Both the position numbers and the translations under genes were made by a program. Under the pieces are notes generated by a model. The model did no database searches. It was not told where the DNA came from and saw only the letters and a list, made by a program, of their open reading frames with translations. Of a stretch of 64,000 bases of DNA, positions 1 to 11,571 are shown piece by piece. The DNA lies in the NCBI GenBank assembly GCA_010909165.1, contig MU008189.1, forward strand, positions 124,001 to 188,000, in the 5' to 3' direction. Origin of the DNA: Anthoceros angustus (lineage: Eukaryota > Streptophyta > Anthocerotopsida > Anthocerotales > Anthocerotaceae). The stretch's first letter is position 1. The number at the start of each line of letters is the position of its first letter.

Positions 1-499
1 CTACTTGGAGCAGCACTATCTGCTGAACGCGCAGCCTGTGAGACAATGTCAAGAGTTTCTGAACAGCGGAGCAATGAGATTCGGACAACCTCAAGCAGTG
101 TGGGTGTGGTTAAGGTGAGTGGTAGGGCGAACATTGAGGGAACCCTAAGGCCTTCTGTATCAGGGGCTTGTCCAGAAGATGCTTTACTTGAGAAGGAGGC
201 CAGCGCGGTGGCCGTTAGAAAGATTGATCGGTGCCCCAAGAGGGTAACCAGGGTGCTACTTATCATTGGGTGCCTGCTTGTCGGCTACCTACATCTGCGA
301 GTAAGGGGGTACTTCCACATCTCCTTTGTCAGATGCAAACATTGGATACTTCTAACCCTTTTGTTCTTGTGTGCAGTGGTGTGCTCGAATGGTATCATCA
401 TATGGGCCTTTGGCAGCTCTTGTTTCCCCTGGCATGGCGTGGTCTGTCCCAGTGTTGTTGATAATAGCAGTTTGTGAGACATCAGCCTTGAGGATTTAG
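1..499 (+). CDS. 3' end of an unrecognised gene (partial)
   Basis: The first 114 bases are open in the frame that starts at base 1 and end in a good donor (AAG|GTGAGT). An acceptor (TGTGTGCAG) at 376 leads, in the same phase, into a 41-codon exon ending in TAG at 497-499. The first exon is polar (a stretch with SRVSEQRSNEIR), the last is hydrophobic (two runs such as PLAALVSPGMAW and SVPVLLIIAV) and could be a membrane anchor. I do not recognise the family. The gene runs off the left edge, so only about 78 residues are seen. An unspliced reading from the ATG at 46 to 477 is also open, but the splice reading uses better signals. Confidence 0.4.
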
Positions 500-1210
500 G
501 TGTCAGTGGTGGTATTCAGAGGACCACCAGGCTTTCCTTGCAGCTCGCCTTGAGCTGCAGGGGAGGGTGGAACTGAATGTTGAAGGATAAGGCCTCTTTC
601 CCACGAGGTAGTACCTACCTCAATCTCTGGGTATGGTTTTCCCGTAAGCTGGTGATCATCTCACTTCCATTTCGTGTCTTTTGATATGCTTGCAGACACA
701 CACAGGGCGCTGGGGACAAGAGTCAAGCTCCAAGGATATGTACTTAGTGGTTGTCATGCTCCTTAAGGTAGCCAGGGCATGGTGAACAACGAATTCGATT
801 TGCACACTTGAATCTAGACTGCTGGAAGAATTATAGAGTTGAGCAAGCGGATACATGCGCATATGAAGCCCGCAAGTTGGGGTTTTGGATATTATTGTAG
901 GTGTCAGGATGAACGAAGGAAGATTCAGTTGGAAGATTGGTTTCCTAAGCAGTGTCTGCTCAGATTTCTTACTCCTGAAAAGGTTCATACACGGCTACTC
1001 CCTCTCTATGTTGAGAATAAGGGCTGATACGCATGGGCCAACGGCCAAACTATTGACAATTTCTCGAAACGAGAGAACGTTGTGCGGGGCATTTTATGTT
1101 GCTTTAAAAGGTATTGTGTTAGCTTTCACGCAACTTTATGCAAGAATCAGCTTTGATGTAAGCATCACTGTGCGCTATGCAAACCACATGCACGAGGAAA
1201 GTAGGTCAGC
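500..1210. other. Intergenic, no supported gene
   Basis: Short overlapping ORFs only, none with recognisable protein character. Probably the 3' UTR of the left-edge gene followed by the upstream region of the secreted protein gene. Confidence 0.5.
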
Positions 1211-1295
1211 TGCTGCTTCTCCAAGACAGAGAATACCCCATTAAACTATGTTACTGCTGCTTGTCCAAGACATAGAATAACCCATTAAACTATGT
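1211..1295 (+). repeat. 41-bp imperfect tandem duplication upstream of the secreted protein
   Basis: Two copies (1211-1251 and 1255-1295, period 44) differ at about three bases. The second copy creates the ATG at 1292, which is probably not the true start of the next gene. Confidence 0.8.
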
Positions 1296-1330
1296 CAAAG
1301 TCTGTTCCAACCTTCTCAACTTGGATCAAG

Positions 1331-1969
1331 ATGGCCAAGGCTGTTATCTTATTTGCGATGTGGATGTTGGTGGGCTTGCAAGCAGCAATTGCACAAGAGA
1401 GTTCCTCCTGTTACGACGGCACTTCTCGGCTCAGGTTCACGAAATTTTGGATTGCTAGGGAAGGATTATCCGATGTGACGTATGACGGCAGACCCATTAA
1501 CCTCGTAGGCCCGAAAACTAAATTGATTATTGATGCTAACGGGTTAGCGATTGCGAGTGTGGACGTGAACACCTATGAAAAGTGTGTAGAGGAAGGCACA
1601 TGTATGTTGTCGAATGGGAAGCTCATTGCATACGATTCATATCGTGAATTCTTTTTCGTTGTGGATCAAACGAAGTATCCCTATGGAATTGGGTCCACCA
1701 ACAATCCGTTGCACCCTTTTGTGAGCGTAGCCATTGGCGACCTACCCTTCGGAACAAAGCTATCAATTCCAGCGTTGAAGAACGTGAAGCTCCCAAACGG
1801 AGAAGCACATAATGGGTGCGTCCAGGTAGAGGATAGTGGTGGGCACGGTCCTTGTTACATCGATTTCTTTGTGGTCTCGTACTCAAACTACGTGGCATTA
1901 GATTCGAACTTACCGGAATACACTACAGCTGAAATAGACCCGAATTGTGTGATTCTCAATTACGTTTAA
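1331..1969 (+). CDS. Secreted double-psi beta-barrel (3D-domain-like) protein
   Basis: Intronless ORF of 212 residues from the ATG at 1331. This start is preferred over 1292 because it puts a clean signal peptide at the N-terminus (MAKAVILFAMWML..., predicted cut after AIA). The C-terminal half has the pattern of the bacterial/fungal 3D (MltA C-terminal-like) domain: a GIGSTNNPLHP segment, then LPFGTKLSIP, HNGCVQVEDSGG and YIDFFV. In 3D domains the conserved acidic residues lie in the VEDSGG and IDFFV positions, and these are present here. Six or more cysteines suggest disulfides, fitting secretion. The family (expansin, barwin and lytic transglycosylase relatives) acts on cell-wall polymers, but no catalytic activity can be inferred. 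This architecture is unusual for plants and more usual for fungi and bacteria, so lateral transfer is possible. Confidence 0.6.
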   Translation: MAKAVILFAMWMLVGLQAAIAQESSSCYDGTSRLRFTKFWIAREGLSDVTYDGRPINLVGPKTKLIIDANGLAIASVDVNTYEKCVEEGTCMLSNGKLIAYDSYREFFFVVDQTKYPYGIGSTNNPLHPFVSVAIGDLPFGTKLSIPALKNVKLPNGEAHNGCVQVEDSGGHGPCYIDFFVVSYSNYVALDSNLPEYTTAEIDPNCVILNYV

Positions 1970-2185
1970 TCAAACAATTCTATTCCTCTTAGTTTTTGCG
2001 GACAGCTCCTTGTATCAGCTAAAATTATTGATGAATCACGTCCTCTTTATGAATAAATTTTTTATTTGATTTTATCAAATTTTTATTAATTTATTAGGTG
2101 TATACTGTATATTTTATCAATTTTTATTCCTCTTGATTAAAATATTTGAATATTTTATTGAATAGTAATCATCATATAAATCAAG

Positions 2186-2340
2186 TAAAGAAATGGAGAG
2201 ACTTTATGCAGAAAGAAAACAGATGGAAAAAATACCATCTACACCAAAAAAAAAACAAAAAGGGGTCCACCCAACAAAGGGCACAGGGTCAAGTTAAAGT
2301 GGGTCTTAAGTTTTCACAAAAATTAGTTCCCGCATTGGTT
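2186..2340 (+). repeat. Dispersed repeat family, copy A
   Basis: Shares an ordered set of words with copies B-E: GAGACTTTATG, AGATGGAAAAA, CCATCTAC, GGGGTC-CACCCAAC and AGGGCAC. Diverged, with no coding potential. Only the left part of the family is present. Confidence 0.6.
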
Positions 2341-2802
2341 TCTTGATAGTATTACCTCCACAGAAATAGATTTTAAATTAGTCTTTAGGAAATATCTTAT
2401 GAACTTAAGACTCTTGTCAAAATCATATCAAATGGCATGTTTTGGTCTATAATTATTTGAGAACCACATAGGATCATGCACTAATTCTTCCGTACAAAAA
2501 AGAACAAATCTTTTCAGCGTGCTCGTTTGGACTTGTGGAAATGGATGGCATAATATGAATTAAATAATTATTGTGGATATTGTAGCATGAATGTAATGAA
2601 TGCAATATTGAATGCAATGATATATATTAAAACCTATGTGGTGAAAGATGTTGGGCAGGAAAAACACAACACATTCCTAAACACCAAAAATGTGCTAATG
2701 TAATGGAATGATACAAAACTGATGTTTGATTATTAATTATGTAATAAAATATTGATACTCTAACTAGTAAACAAAAGGTATAGGTTGGACGTTTATTATA
2801 AA

Positions 2803-3070
2803 CTAATTGGAGAGGCTATATGTAGAAAGAAAAGAGATGAAAAAAACACCATGTACGCCGAAAATAAAGAGACAACCAAACAAAGGGCACCAGGCCAAGG
2901 GGACTAACTCCCGCCATAGTAGGAGATATTCTTCATTAGTGGATACATGTATTGTTGACTCCCGCAATCGCAGGAGACATTCTTCATTAGTTGATACATG
3001 TATTGTTATTCTCCCCCATATCAACAATATAAACAATACCTGTATCAACACATTTTTCATTAGTTGATAC
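2803..3070 (+). repeat. Dispersed repeat family, copy B
   Basis: Matches copy A (AGAAAAGAGATGAAAAAA, then ACCATGTACGCC) and E (GGGCACCAGGCCAAGGGGA). Its inner part also carries an imperfect tandem duplication around ACATTCTTCATTAGTTGATA at 2,905-3,065. Confidence 0.6.
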
Positions 3071-3079
3071 AAGTATAAA

Positions 3080-3800
3080 TTGGAAGTTCTTGTTAATAGA
3101 ACTTGGTACTTGAGATATCATATATTACTTTCGTATCTTTAAGATATAACTTCTGAATATGAAGTTGGTGATGAGAATTTAAAATTAAGGTAATACTTGG
3201 AAATTGAGACTTGAGATCAAGAGTTTGCAATTGATTTTTAGAATATATAATTGATAATTGGAAGTTGTAGTTGAAAGTTTCATTTTCTTACTTCGGATTG
3301 AAAGTTGGCATTAATCCATGAAAGTTGATTGTTTACACTTGGGAGTTGGTTAATGTAGTTGGCAATGAGTGCTCATAGTTTGGATTTGATGTTTTGAGTT
3401 GAGAGTAAGTATTCAAAGTTGGGCATTGATGTTTACAATTGACAAATAGTACTCGTAAGCGGAGGGTGGTGTATGTATTTGAAAATTTCTCGGTCGACTA
3501 ATGAGATAATGGTTGGGAGTTGCAAAGGACACAAGTGTACTTGGAAGTTGAGAATGTGCTTCGAGATTCGAGAATTCACACTTGAGAGTTGGGAGTTTGC
3601 GCTTAGGAGTAACAATTATACAGTTTGTTGTTGGGAGTTGTAGTTGCAGGTTGAATGTTTATATTTAGTACTAGGGATTTTGCATTGGTATTTGGATGCT
3701 CAAAGTTGGAAGTTAGATGTTCAAATTCAAAGTTGGAAGCTAGATGTTGGAAGTTGGTGTTCATAGTTCACAGTTGGGAGTAGGAAAGTTAAAAGCAGGA
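3080..3800 (+). repeat. Degenerate GT/AG-rich minisatellite-like tract
   Basis: Many imperfect copies of a short word close to AGTTGGGAGTT(G) follow each other, for example near 3,250, 3,345, 3,590, 3,705 and 3,745. All have the same strand bias. No ORF is supported. Confidence 0.5.
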
Positions 3801-4299
3801 GGTTCACGATTCTTAAATTGTGATTTTTAAACTTAACTTCAACTTAAATTGTGATTTTTAAATTCATTGGAAAAATATTTTAAGTAAAGAGTAACCTCTT
3901 CGAGGAGATTGAGAATTGGGGATAGTACAATGAAGTTCCTAATGTGTTTGCAAATGTTGGGAAGTTTGTTTCTTCAATATCAATGAATTTCAAGGATATT
4001 CATTCATAACTTTGACACTTTGTGGAACTAACCAACGATAACAAAATATTCCAAACTATCTTATATATTTCTGAATTATATATAGTTGGATACCAATGAT
4101 AACCTAATTTTCAGAATATAACTTATTTTTGGGAAATATATTCCTTATGTTCACGGCACTACCTTATGTGAAAACCATAGTCAATAATGATGAAAGTTTC
4201 ATTATTTTCGTATGAAAGCTACCATAGTTTAACTCAAAAGTGTTATTTATGAAATAAATTATGTGAAAAAATGACTAACGATGTATAGTTTTATAGCTT

Positions 4300-5020
4300 T
4301 ATCTGAATGGGGAGCGGCGCGGGAGCGAGCGGTGCAGGAGCGGGCGGTGTGGGAGAGGGAGCGGGTGGCGCGGGCGGGCGGTGGGACCGGAGCGATGGGC
4401 GGTCCGGATCGCAGACGCCGACGCCGGGACCGACGCGTGGAGGTGACCGGCGGTGCGGGAGGTGACCAGCGCTGGAGGTGACCGGCACGCGGAGCAAAGG
4501 CGGCGGAGCGACGGCAGGATCGAGCAGAGCGGTGCGGGCGCGCGGTGTGCCGCAGTGGCATGGGAGCGGCGTCAGGCGCATGATCGGGACCGGAGCGGGC
4601 TCGGACACGGCGCTGGAGGTGGCGCGGCGGCGCAGGAGCGCGTCAGGCGCCGGAGTGGGTGCGAGTGGGCGCGGTGCGGTGCGGTACGGCCGGGGCGTGG
4701 TACGGCGGGCGGGCACGGCGGGCGTGGTTTGTGGTGTGCAACGAGCATGGCGTGCTAGGGGACGAGGTGCGAGGCGGGCGGGCGCGGTGTGCCGCAGTGG
4801 CATGGGAGCGGCGTCAGGCGCATGATCGGGACCGGAGCGGGCTGACACGGCGGCGCTGGAGGTGGCGTGCGCAGGAGCAGCCGGGGCGCCGGAGTGGGTG
4901 CGAGTGGGCGCGGTGCGGTGCGGTGCGGCCGGGGCGTGGTACGGAAGGGCGGGCACGGCAGTGCGTGGTTTGTGGTGTGCAACGAGCATGGCGTTAGGGG
5001 ACGAGGTGCGAGGTGGGTCA
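4300..5020 (+). repeat. GC-rich tandem repeat (242-bp period)
   Basis: An abrupt change from AT-rich to very GC-rich, G-biased sequence. Two units of 242 bp (4540-4781 and 4782 to about 5010) share long near-identical blocks, including CAGTGGCATGGGAGCGGCGT and GTTTGTGGTGTGCAACGAGC. All six frames look open because stop codons are rare at this composition. The resulting ORFs are low complexity and are not called as genes. Confidence 0.75.
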
Positions 5021-5639
5021 AGCGCTTGGGGCGGGAGGCGGGCTCGGGGCAGTCCCGGCCGCTGGCCGGGTCATCCCCGGGACGGCGGGCTCGGCTTCTA
5101 CGAAGGTAGGATGTGCGGAGGTAGGGTGGGCAGGGTGGCCAGAGTCGGGCAGACGGTGCAGGGGCCCCGGTTGCCTACGACTCCAGAGGCGGGGCTCGGC
5201 TATGGGCTGCGGCCTTGCCGGGGTGCACGCCACTGGTGTGCCATCGGGGTTGCGTCCGGTGCGTGTTTTGCTGCGGTGGCGGTAGGAATTTATTTTTCCA
5301 TGATTTTATTGAGTTTCTTTTCGGTAGCTGGTGGATTTCCTACCCCTAGCTTTTGGTTGCGAGTTGCAGGTGCGGGTGCTAGTTTGGTGGGTCGGCAGTG
5401 GTTTTGTGGGTTGCAGTCCCTCTAGGCAATTCTCTTTGGCCGGCCTTTTGGGGTTCGCCATACGGAGCTCACACTCTGTATGTCTTGTAAAGGCTGGGGT
5501 CATTTTGTCCCCGGTCCGCGGTACCTCCTCGGCCCTATCACCCTCCGACTGGCGTTTGCAGGCTCTTGTAGTACCTTACCCAATGGGGCGGTCTAAACCT
5601 TCTGTGACTGTCAAGGACACTCCAAGTCCTGTCTGTGCT

Positions 5640-8390
5640 CAACTTTGCTGAGGTGTCAAGGGGGTGAAAACCCACATTGGGCACATGCATAAAGATTTCG
5701 ACCAGACTACTTGGGCTGCCCAAGTGCACATTGCGACCTCCTCCGTTCCAGTCACGAGCTCGGCGTCGATATCGTCCTCCAGGTGCCTCTCTCTTCACAG
5801 GAATGGTTGCGGTCGGTGGATCACATACTTGGGATGTTTGAAACCCGCATGCCCGCACATCTTCCGCAGGCTTCCCCACCACCTTCATGATGATGCCCGT
5901 TTGGCGTTCCGTCTTCCTTGATCGCCTTGCGCCAATCCCGTGACGAGTTAGCTTGGTGCCTTCTCCGCTTCTCCTTGGTGCCTTCTGTACTAGGGTGGGC
6001 TTGGGCATCGGAAGTTGCAGCCGCCTTTGACGCCGGACCGGGTGATCGGGCATCCTCCGTGAGGAGGCTTTGCGTGCCGCCAAGGCTCGGGCGCAATCCG
6101 CATGCCAGCTTGAATCGGTCCGTAATGCAACAAACCCGCTGCAAGTTGCTTGGCCGTGTGGATATGTCATACGCCAAGGCTCTTCGACCCCTCCTCCTAG
6201 CCCTCGCTTCTGAAGAGACCATTATTGCCCTCCGTGCCCTCCATCCAACACCCAAGGATGCCATCCCCCCGGACATATCCGACTATGTCCCGGAGGATCC
6301 GTTCTCCCTGGATCGGGCAGCTTTTGCTCTGGCACTCTCTACAACCCCACGTCATTCATCTTCCGGGTTGTCAGGAATAGTGTTTGAACACCTCAAGGAC
6401 CTTTTTCTCCCCGAAGATCCATCTAGTGGCTTCCGAGAGCTCTTTTCTCTGGCCGCTGCGGTGGCTCGGGGTGAGACGCCTCACCGGATTTCCCATGTTC
6501 TTGCAGCTAGCAGGCTTGTCGCTATGGACAAGCTCGCCCTGTGCTCCCAAGGTGGCCCACTTGGCGGGGGAAGCCTTCATGCGGCTACTCAACCGCACTA
6601 TTGCCCTTCAGTGCCGCTCCTTTCTCTAGCAGCACCTCAACCCCCTTCAATTTGGCATTGCCACTTCGGGGGGCTGTGAATATGTGCTGCTTTGAGTGAA
6701 GGCATGCCTCGATACCCACCCGGAGTGGGAGTCTTACAGGTTGATGTCGAGAACGCCTTCAATACCATCTCTAGGAGCGTCATCTTCGAGAAGCTTAGTG
6801 ATGCTGGCGGCGTCCTGGGGAGCCTTATACTTTTTGTCCGGTGCTTCTACGAGAGGTCCTCCAGCCTCTACTACCAGCACATACAAGAACTTCTCTTCAG
6901 GATTTGCTGTCTCTATCTTGGAATCGGCCATAGGTACCTGGCAAGGCGACCCCCTGGGCGGTGCTCTCTTCGCCATTGCTCACTATAGGGCTCTATCTAG
7001 GGCCGCCGCCTGATGTGTCTCCCTTCGCCATGCATTCTCACATCCTCGGGCCTGGGGACAAAGTCAAGGAGGCCTTTGAGCTCTTCTCTCATGAGCTTTC
7101 TTTGGTGGGCTTGAAGGTCAAGCTGTCCAAGTGCCGTGTCTCCGACGAGGATTCTACCTACTTTGCAGCTTCCTGCTGGGGAGATTGCTCCGGCTTTGGG
7201 ACTGTGGATTCTAGTGGTCCCTCTGCCTCGACTTCACCTGGAGCTTCTGACTAGCTGCAGAGACCTCTCCCATGTCGAGGACCTCCCTTTGCTGGAGGAT
7301 ACATAGAAGGCCTATGGTATTCTTTCCTCATGTTTTGCTAGGCGCCCCGGTTACCTCATCCGTACGCTGCCTCCGTCCCCGACCCTTTTGTCCCGGCTGC
7401 GGCGGTTTGATAGGAAGATTATGGATACTCTTGGAGACATCCTGGGCTCAGGGGGTTTTGAGTGCCCTGTGGGCGATCTAGCCCGCTGGCAAGCATCCCT
7501 ACCTGTGCAATTTGGAGGCACAGGTCTGCTCTCGCTGGAGGTCTCTTCCCGGCTTTCCTGGGTAGTTGGGCCCTCTCTGCCCCTGCTTTGGCTTCTCGCT
7601 TCATCCTCCATGACACGCCCTTTCTAGAGGATCTCGTATCTGGAGTGGAGGAGGGAACCTTCTCTTTCCAAACGCCCTGAGGCAAGCTAGGGACATGTTA
7701 TCAATGGATGCCTAAGGACTTCCTCCTTTCTCGACACGACATCGATGGTTTCGTGGGTGCATCCTTGCTCGAGAAGCCGCCAGCTTCACCGACCTCCAGA
7801 TCCCTCCATCCCAGTCCACAAGAGCGCAGCCCGTTTTGCTCGGAAGGGCGAGGTGCTTGGCCACCGCCCGCCCGCATGCATACGGGGTTTTCACATCGCA
7901 CCAACCACCTTCACTATCGCGATGCGATTCCATCTTGGCTCGCCCACCGTGGCTTCTTCGCCTTACTTGTGAGTGCGGCTCGCCTCGATGATTCTGGGCA
8001 CACCTTGCTCGGCCGTCCCACGGGTCATCGTGATTGCCACCACGATGCCATCCGTGATGTCATGTTCGCCATCGCTATAAAGCTACCACATGGCTCGGAG
8101 GAGCGCGATACTCCGTGCAGGTTGTTTAATCATGGTCAACCTGACTTTGTCCATGGCGACTGTGTTTCGTGGCGTGTATGTGATGGTTACCGATCCTACA
8201 CGAGACACCATCTCCGCCAGTCATCACTAACTGGCCCAGTTGCTATCACGGAGCAGGCTCAAGGTCCGCAAATATAGCGGGATGCAAGCGGGCCACCTCT
8301 TTATTCCGCTTGCACTAGAAACGATGGGGCAATGGTGAGGACTTTGACAAATTTGTCAAGTCTTGTGCCAAAGCTACCATGCGACAACCT
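5640..8390 (+). mobile_element. Decayed retroelement: reverse transcriptase plus C-terminal endonuclease-like region
   Basis: The plus strand carries the remains of one long ORF broken by several frameshifts and stops. In order: an N-terminal region ending near 6,540 (KALRPLLLALASEETI, then LAASRLVAMDK); GEAFMRLLNRTIALQC at about 6,570-6,615; LQVDVENAFNTISRS, the first RT acidic motif, near 6,735; GTWQGDPLGGALFA, the RT QG/PL motif, near 6,935; a damaged catalytic box (FAMHSHILGP, expected ADDTHILGP) near 7,030; and SLPVQFGGTGLLSLE near 7,495. A C-terminal part near 7,980-8,080 has SGHTLLGR followed by HDAIRDVMFAIA, like the His/Cys-plus-HD endonuclease tail of related elements. A last piece (YSGMQAGHLFIPLALETMG) lies near 8,275. 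It resembles plant and algal non-LTR elements and is inactive. Ends and target duplications were not found. Confidence 0.8.
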
Positions 8391-8394
8391 GTGA

Positions 8395-8680
8395 CGGTTG
8401 TCCCTCTCAGATTCATAGCATACTTTCAACAACCGATTTCAATTGCCCTTCAACGGGCGGTCTCAACGGCGATCATAGGTGACGCATCTTCCTCTACCTC
8501 CGTGGTTTGCAGGCCGTTTATTCTTCCTGCATATGACATTGTCGGTGCAGTAGGTGACTTTAGGTAGGGAGCTTAGTTGCTCCTTTCCACCTCGACCCCT
8601 GGTCCCCTTTGGTTGACCCCTTCTGGATGGACTTTTCCCATCGGTTTTTCATCTCGATAAAAACCTTCTTTCTGAATTAT
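8395..8680 (-). repeat. Dispersed repeat family, copy C (inverted)
   Basis: Read on the minus strand it matches copy E over most of its length: GATGAAAAACCGATGGGAAA, GGGGTCAACCAAAGGGGACC, then TACCTAAAGTCACC and a hairpin-like CGCCCGTTGAAGGGC. It directly abuts the 3' end of the decayed retroelement. Confidence 0.65.
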
Positions 8681-9402
8681 ATCTCATCATGAACTTCCTT
8701 ATAAAATACTTCAATTATCATAAACTATGGAGTAAAATATATGAACTACTATGACAAAGCGTCGTACAAAAGGTATTCCATAGGGTCGCTCCTTGTCCTA
8801 GTCTCCCAAGAATGGTAATCCATACGGTTGTATCTTGTCCTAGTCTCCCAAGAATTCACCGACAAAGAAACTACACATTACGACACGACAGCCTCTCGAG
8901 CATAGAGTATTCGCGCACCAAAAAAAACAACGCCACAGTTCGGCTCGTCTCGGGCATAGGGTATCCGCGCACCAGAAAAAAACATGGCTATAGTTCGGCT
9001 CCGACAGTTGGAAGCGAAGGAAGGGTTATTCCCTCCAGCAGGGCATAATCAAAAAAGACCATTTGAATCCTGTCCGTTTGTAAAGCTCAGCTTTTGCAGA
9101 TTTTGCCACAAGCAAGAAAACCCTCTAGAGGCTGTAACTCCATCAGCGTCTCCGTGTAAGGTCCGAGGTGGATCACAAAAGTGTCTGTATCGGTGTAGTA
9201 CCTAGGTGCCATACTCCAAAGAGTGTAACTATACAAACTGACTGGAACAATTGCAGAAGCTTCATACCCAAGGTAGTGATGCCTTCAAGTTCCTAGATAT
9301 CCTATCATGAATAGGCTCCTGTACAGCAAGGGGTAGGTTACGACCAAGACCTAGACAACAAGCAACAAGCTAAGACCATGTAACTTTTGATAAATCAATG
9401 CT
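8681..9402. other. Intergenic / probable 3' UTR of SAICAR synthetase gene
   Basis: No gene supported. There is a short direct repeat at about 8,780-8,850 (TTGTCCTAGTCTCCCAAGAA twice) and another at about 8,905-8,985 (CGCGCACCA near poly-A). Confidence 0.5.
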
Positions 9403-11571
9403 TCAAACAACTATTACCTCGACGTTTGGAAGTTGTATCTCCCTTCCAGTGATGGTCTCAAACAAAAGAATGTACCTGCAGGATTGCTGTTTTCTTAGGA
9501 TGGGTCTAAACCGAATTAAGCCATGGATACAGCCCAGGAAGACACCACTTCTCACCGCCAGGCAAGTTCAGTAACAAGTTCCGGTGGAGCAGGTGGTAAA
9601 ATCTGACAAGGGATGGTGACACGTTAGAAGCTTCCTTTGATGGAGAGAAAATGTATACAGAAAGTTGAGTCGCTTCAATATGTAGTTGTGCAGAAACACA
9701 GCCTCACCTTGTCTTTGTAGGGATCACTGTTGTTCTTAAACCACAACCGAAGGAATTCCTGCCACCATTGCCTCAAACAATGTTTACAATGTGCAACCTA
9801 TGTTGCAAAAGAGAGAAAAGGAAAGAGGAGCCTGACAAGCACCAAGTACCTTATCAATGTTCTCAGGCTCCAACCCATTTCTGTGACGTTCCTCGTAGGA
9901 GGAGGCCATCCAATATCTACTAGAGTCAGGGGTGTGCACCTGAAAGTATCGAGACTCTCAGATAGCGTGCACTAATTCAACCCAGTGACCCGACAGACTA
10001 CATGAGGGATTCCAGAATACCTCATCTATGAGAAGAATAGACCCATCTGCGGCCTTCCCAAACTCGTACTTGGTATCAACTAGAAGCAGACCATGCTCCC
10101 TTGCCACTTTCTGATATTCGGACCATCAGTGCATCCAGTCATGATACAAGGCATACAACTGCACAAACCCACATTTTCATCGGGGACTATCAGCAGTTGC
10201 AAGAAAGACTTATTACCTGACCGTATGCAAAAAGAGCAAGAGCTTTGCTCGAGACTTCATCATACTCTGCCTGAGACATAAGCGCCTGGGCAACAATCTG
10301 CAACCAAACGAAGGACATCACGCTCAAATCTCTTTGTGCATCACGATCATCAAGAAAAAAGTTAGCAATTGAGAGCAAGTGTACCTCTTTCCCTGAAATG
10401 GGAGCATCGTGGTCTTCTGCCTTAGTTGTTGGAGTGAGAATGTTTGCATCAAGACGCTGATTCTTTACGAGACCTGACTCGAGCGACCAAGGCATTCAGG
10501 GAACTGAGATGATGATCTGAAGTTTCTCTTCTCCGGTTCTGAAGCAACATTACATCTACCCCACTACTTACCTTCTGGAAGAACGTTGCCACAATAATTG
10601 CGAACCCCGTTGTTGTAGACGGTCCACAAAGATGTGCTTGTGGTTCCAGTCACGTAACCTCTTACTGAAAACCCAATGATTCACCATCAGACGGGGAAAA
10701 TCCAGAACTAAAAAGGGACTTCCTACATCTACGGCCAGATGAAACACCAGGACCAGTGTGGTATGCTTGTACCTACAAACTCGACAGGAAACACCTTGCA
10801 CTTTCTGGCAATGGTCACATTCGGATCCGAAGAAGCAATGAAAGCGTTCTGCGTGATGTGCTTGGAATTGTTGAACCACCACACACTTGCCTCATTCAAC
10901 ACCTGATACCACACAAATATGCTTAGGGCTTAGGAGGGCTTTCGCCTCAAAGCAACAATGCAGGACTGTGTCCCAAAACCATTACCTGACCCTTGAATGG
11001 AACAGATGCCAGCACCCTGTCGAATGCACTCTGCCTGTCCGTGGTCACGATCACCAAAGAATCGCCTGCATCATATATGTCCCGCACCTGTCAAGCATGA
11101 ATCGCACTCAGGCTGGCACCACAACCGCTCTGCGCAGTCACAGCGTAGTCGGAAGGAAGAAAACACCTTGCCGCGGATCCTGGGTCCCAATCCCGGCACA
11201 GTCTCATCCAGGTGGGTCTCCGTGAGGCAATTCGAGAGGGCCTGCTGGATAGCACGAATTGTGTCGGGCCGCCGATTCTCCAAGCTCAACCTGTTCACAT
11301 TGCCTGTGGTCTGAGACGCCATACAAACAACATGCCCAGCTCGCCTCTGATGAGTCGGCCCCCCCAGCCTTGGATCCTCCCGCGTCCAAGAGCTCGCCAG
11401 CCGCTGCTGAGGACCCAACACAGCACAGTCGCAGAAGCCCAAGCCCAACCGGCTCGACAAGGCGCTGCTACGAGCATAGCACACCACACCTGATAAGCTT
11501 GCTGCTGATGAGTCGTAGTTGCCAGAGGATGCTGAAGAGATGCTCCTTGATGGCACCACCAAAGAAGCCAT
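9403..11571 (-). CDS. PUR7: Phosphoribosylaminoimidazole-succinocarboxamide synthase (SAICAR synthetase), plastid
   Basis: De novo purine synthesis: joins CAIR and aspartate with ATP to give SAICAR. Eleven exons in phase: 11167-11571, 10986-11087, 10773-10902, 10572-10664, 10385-10473, 10217-10297, 10021-10110, 9850-9939, 9708-9758, 9556-9602 and 9403-9475, giving 416 residues, the usual plant length. Residues 1 to about 95 are Ser/Arg-rich and look like a plastid transit peptide. The enzyme follows with the expected order: [65 protein letters not shown] and [13 protein letters not shown]. The C-terminus ends shortly after [12 protein letters not shown], slightly shorter than some homologues. 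All introns are 60-200 bp with GT-AG ends. It lies head-to-head with the dioxygenase gene. Confidence 0.96.

Larger units (their letters stand above)
1970..4260. other. AT-rich intergenic DNA with repeats
   Basis: No supported gene. It contains two dispersed-repeat copies (2186-2340, 2803-3070) and, from about 3,080 to 3,800, a degenerate run of AGTTGGGAGTT-like words on the plus strand. Confidence 0.6.

Noticed and set aside
4259-5425. Several 60-230 codon ORFs on both strands in the GC-rich block
   Set aside because: Low-complexity Arg/Gly/Ala/Pro translations caused by few stop codons in GC-rich repeats; no start context, splice pattern or family.
8379-8567. 62-codon ORF after the retroelement
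   Set aside because: It is the inverted copy of the dispersed repeat; a similar translation appears at 63.1-63.3 kb for the same reason.
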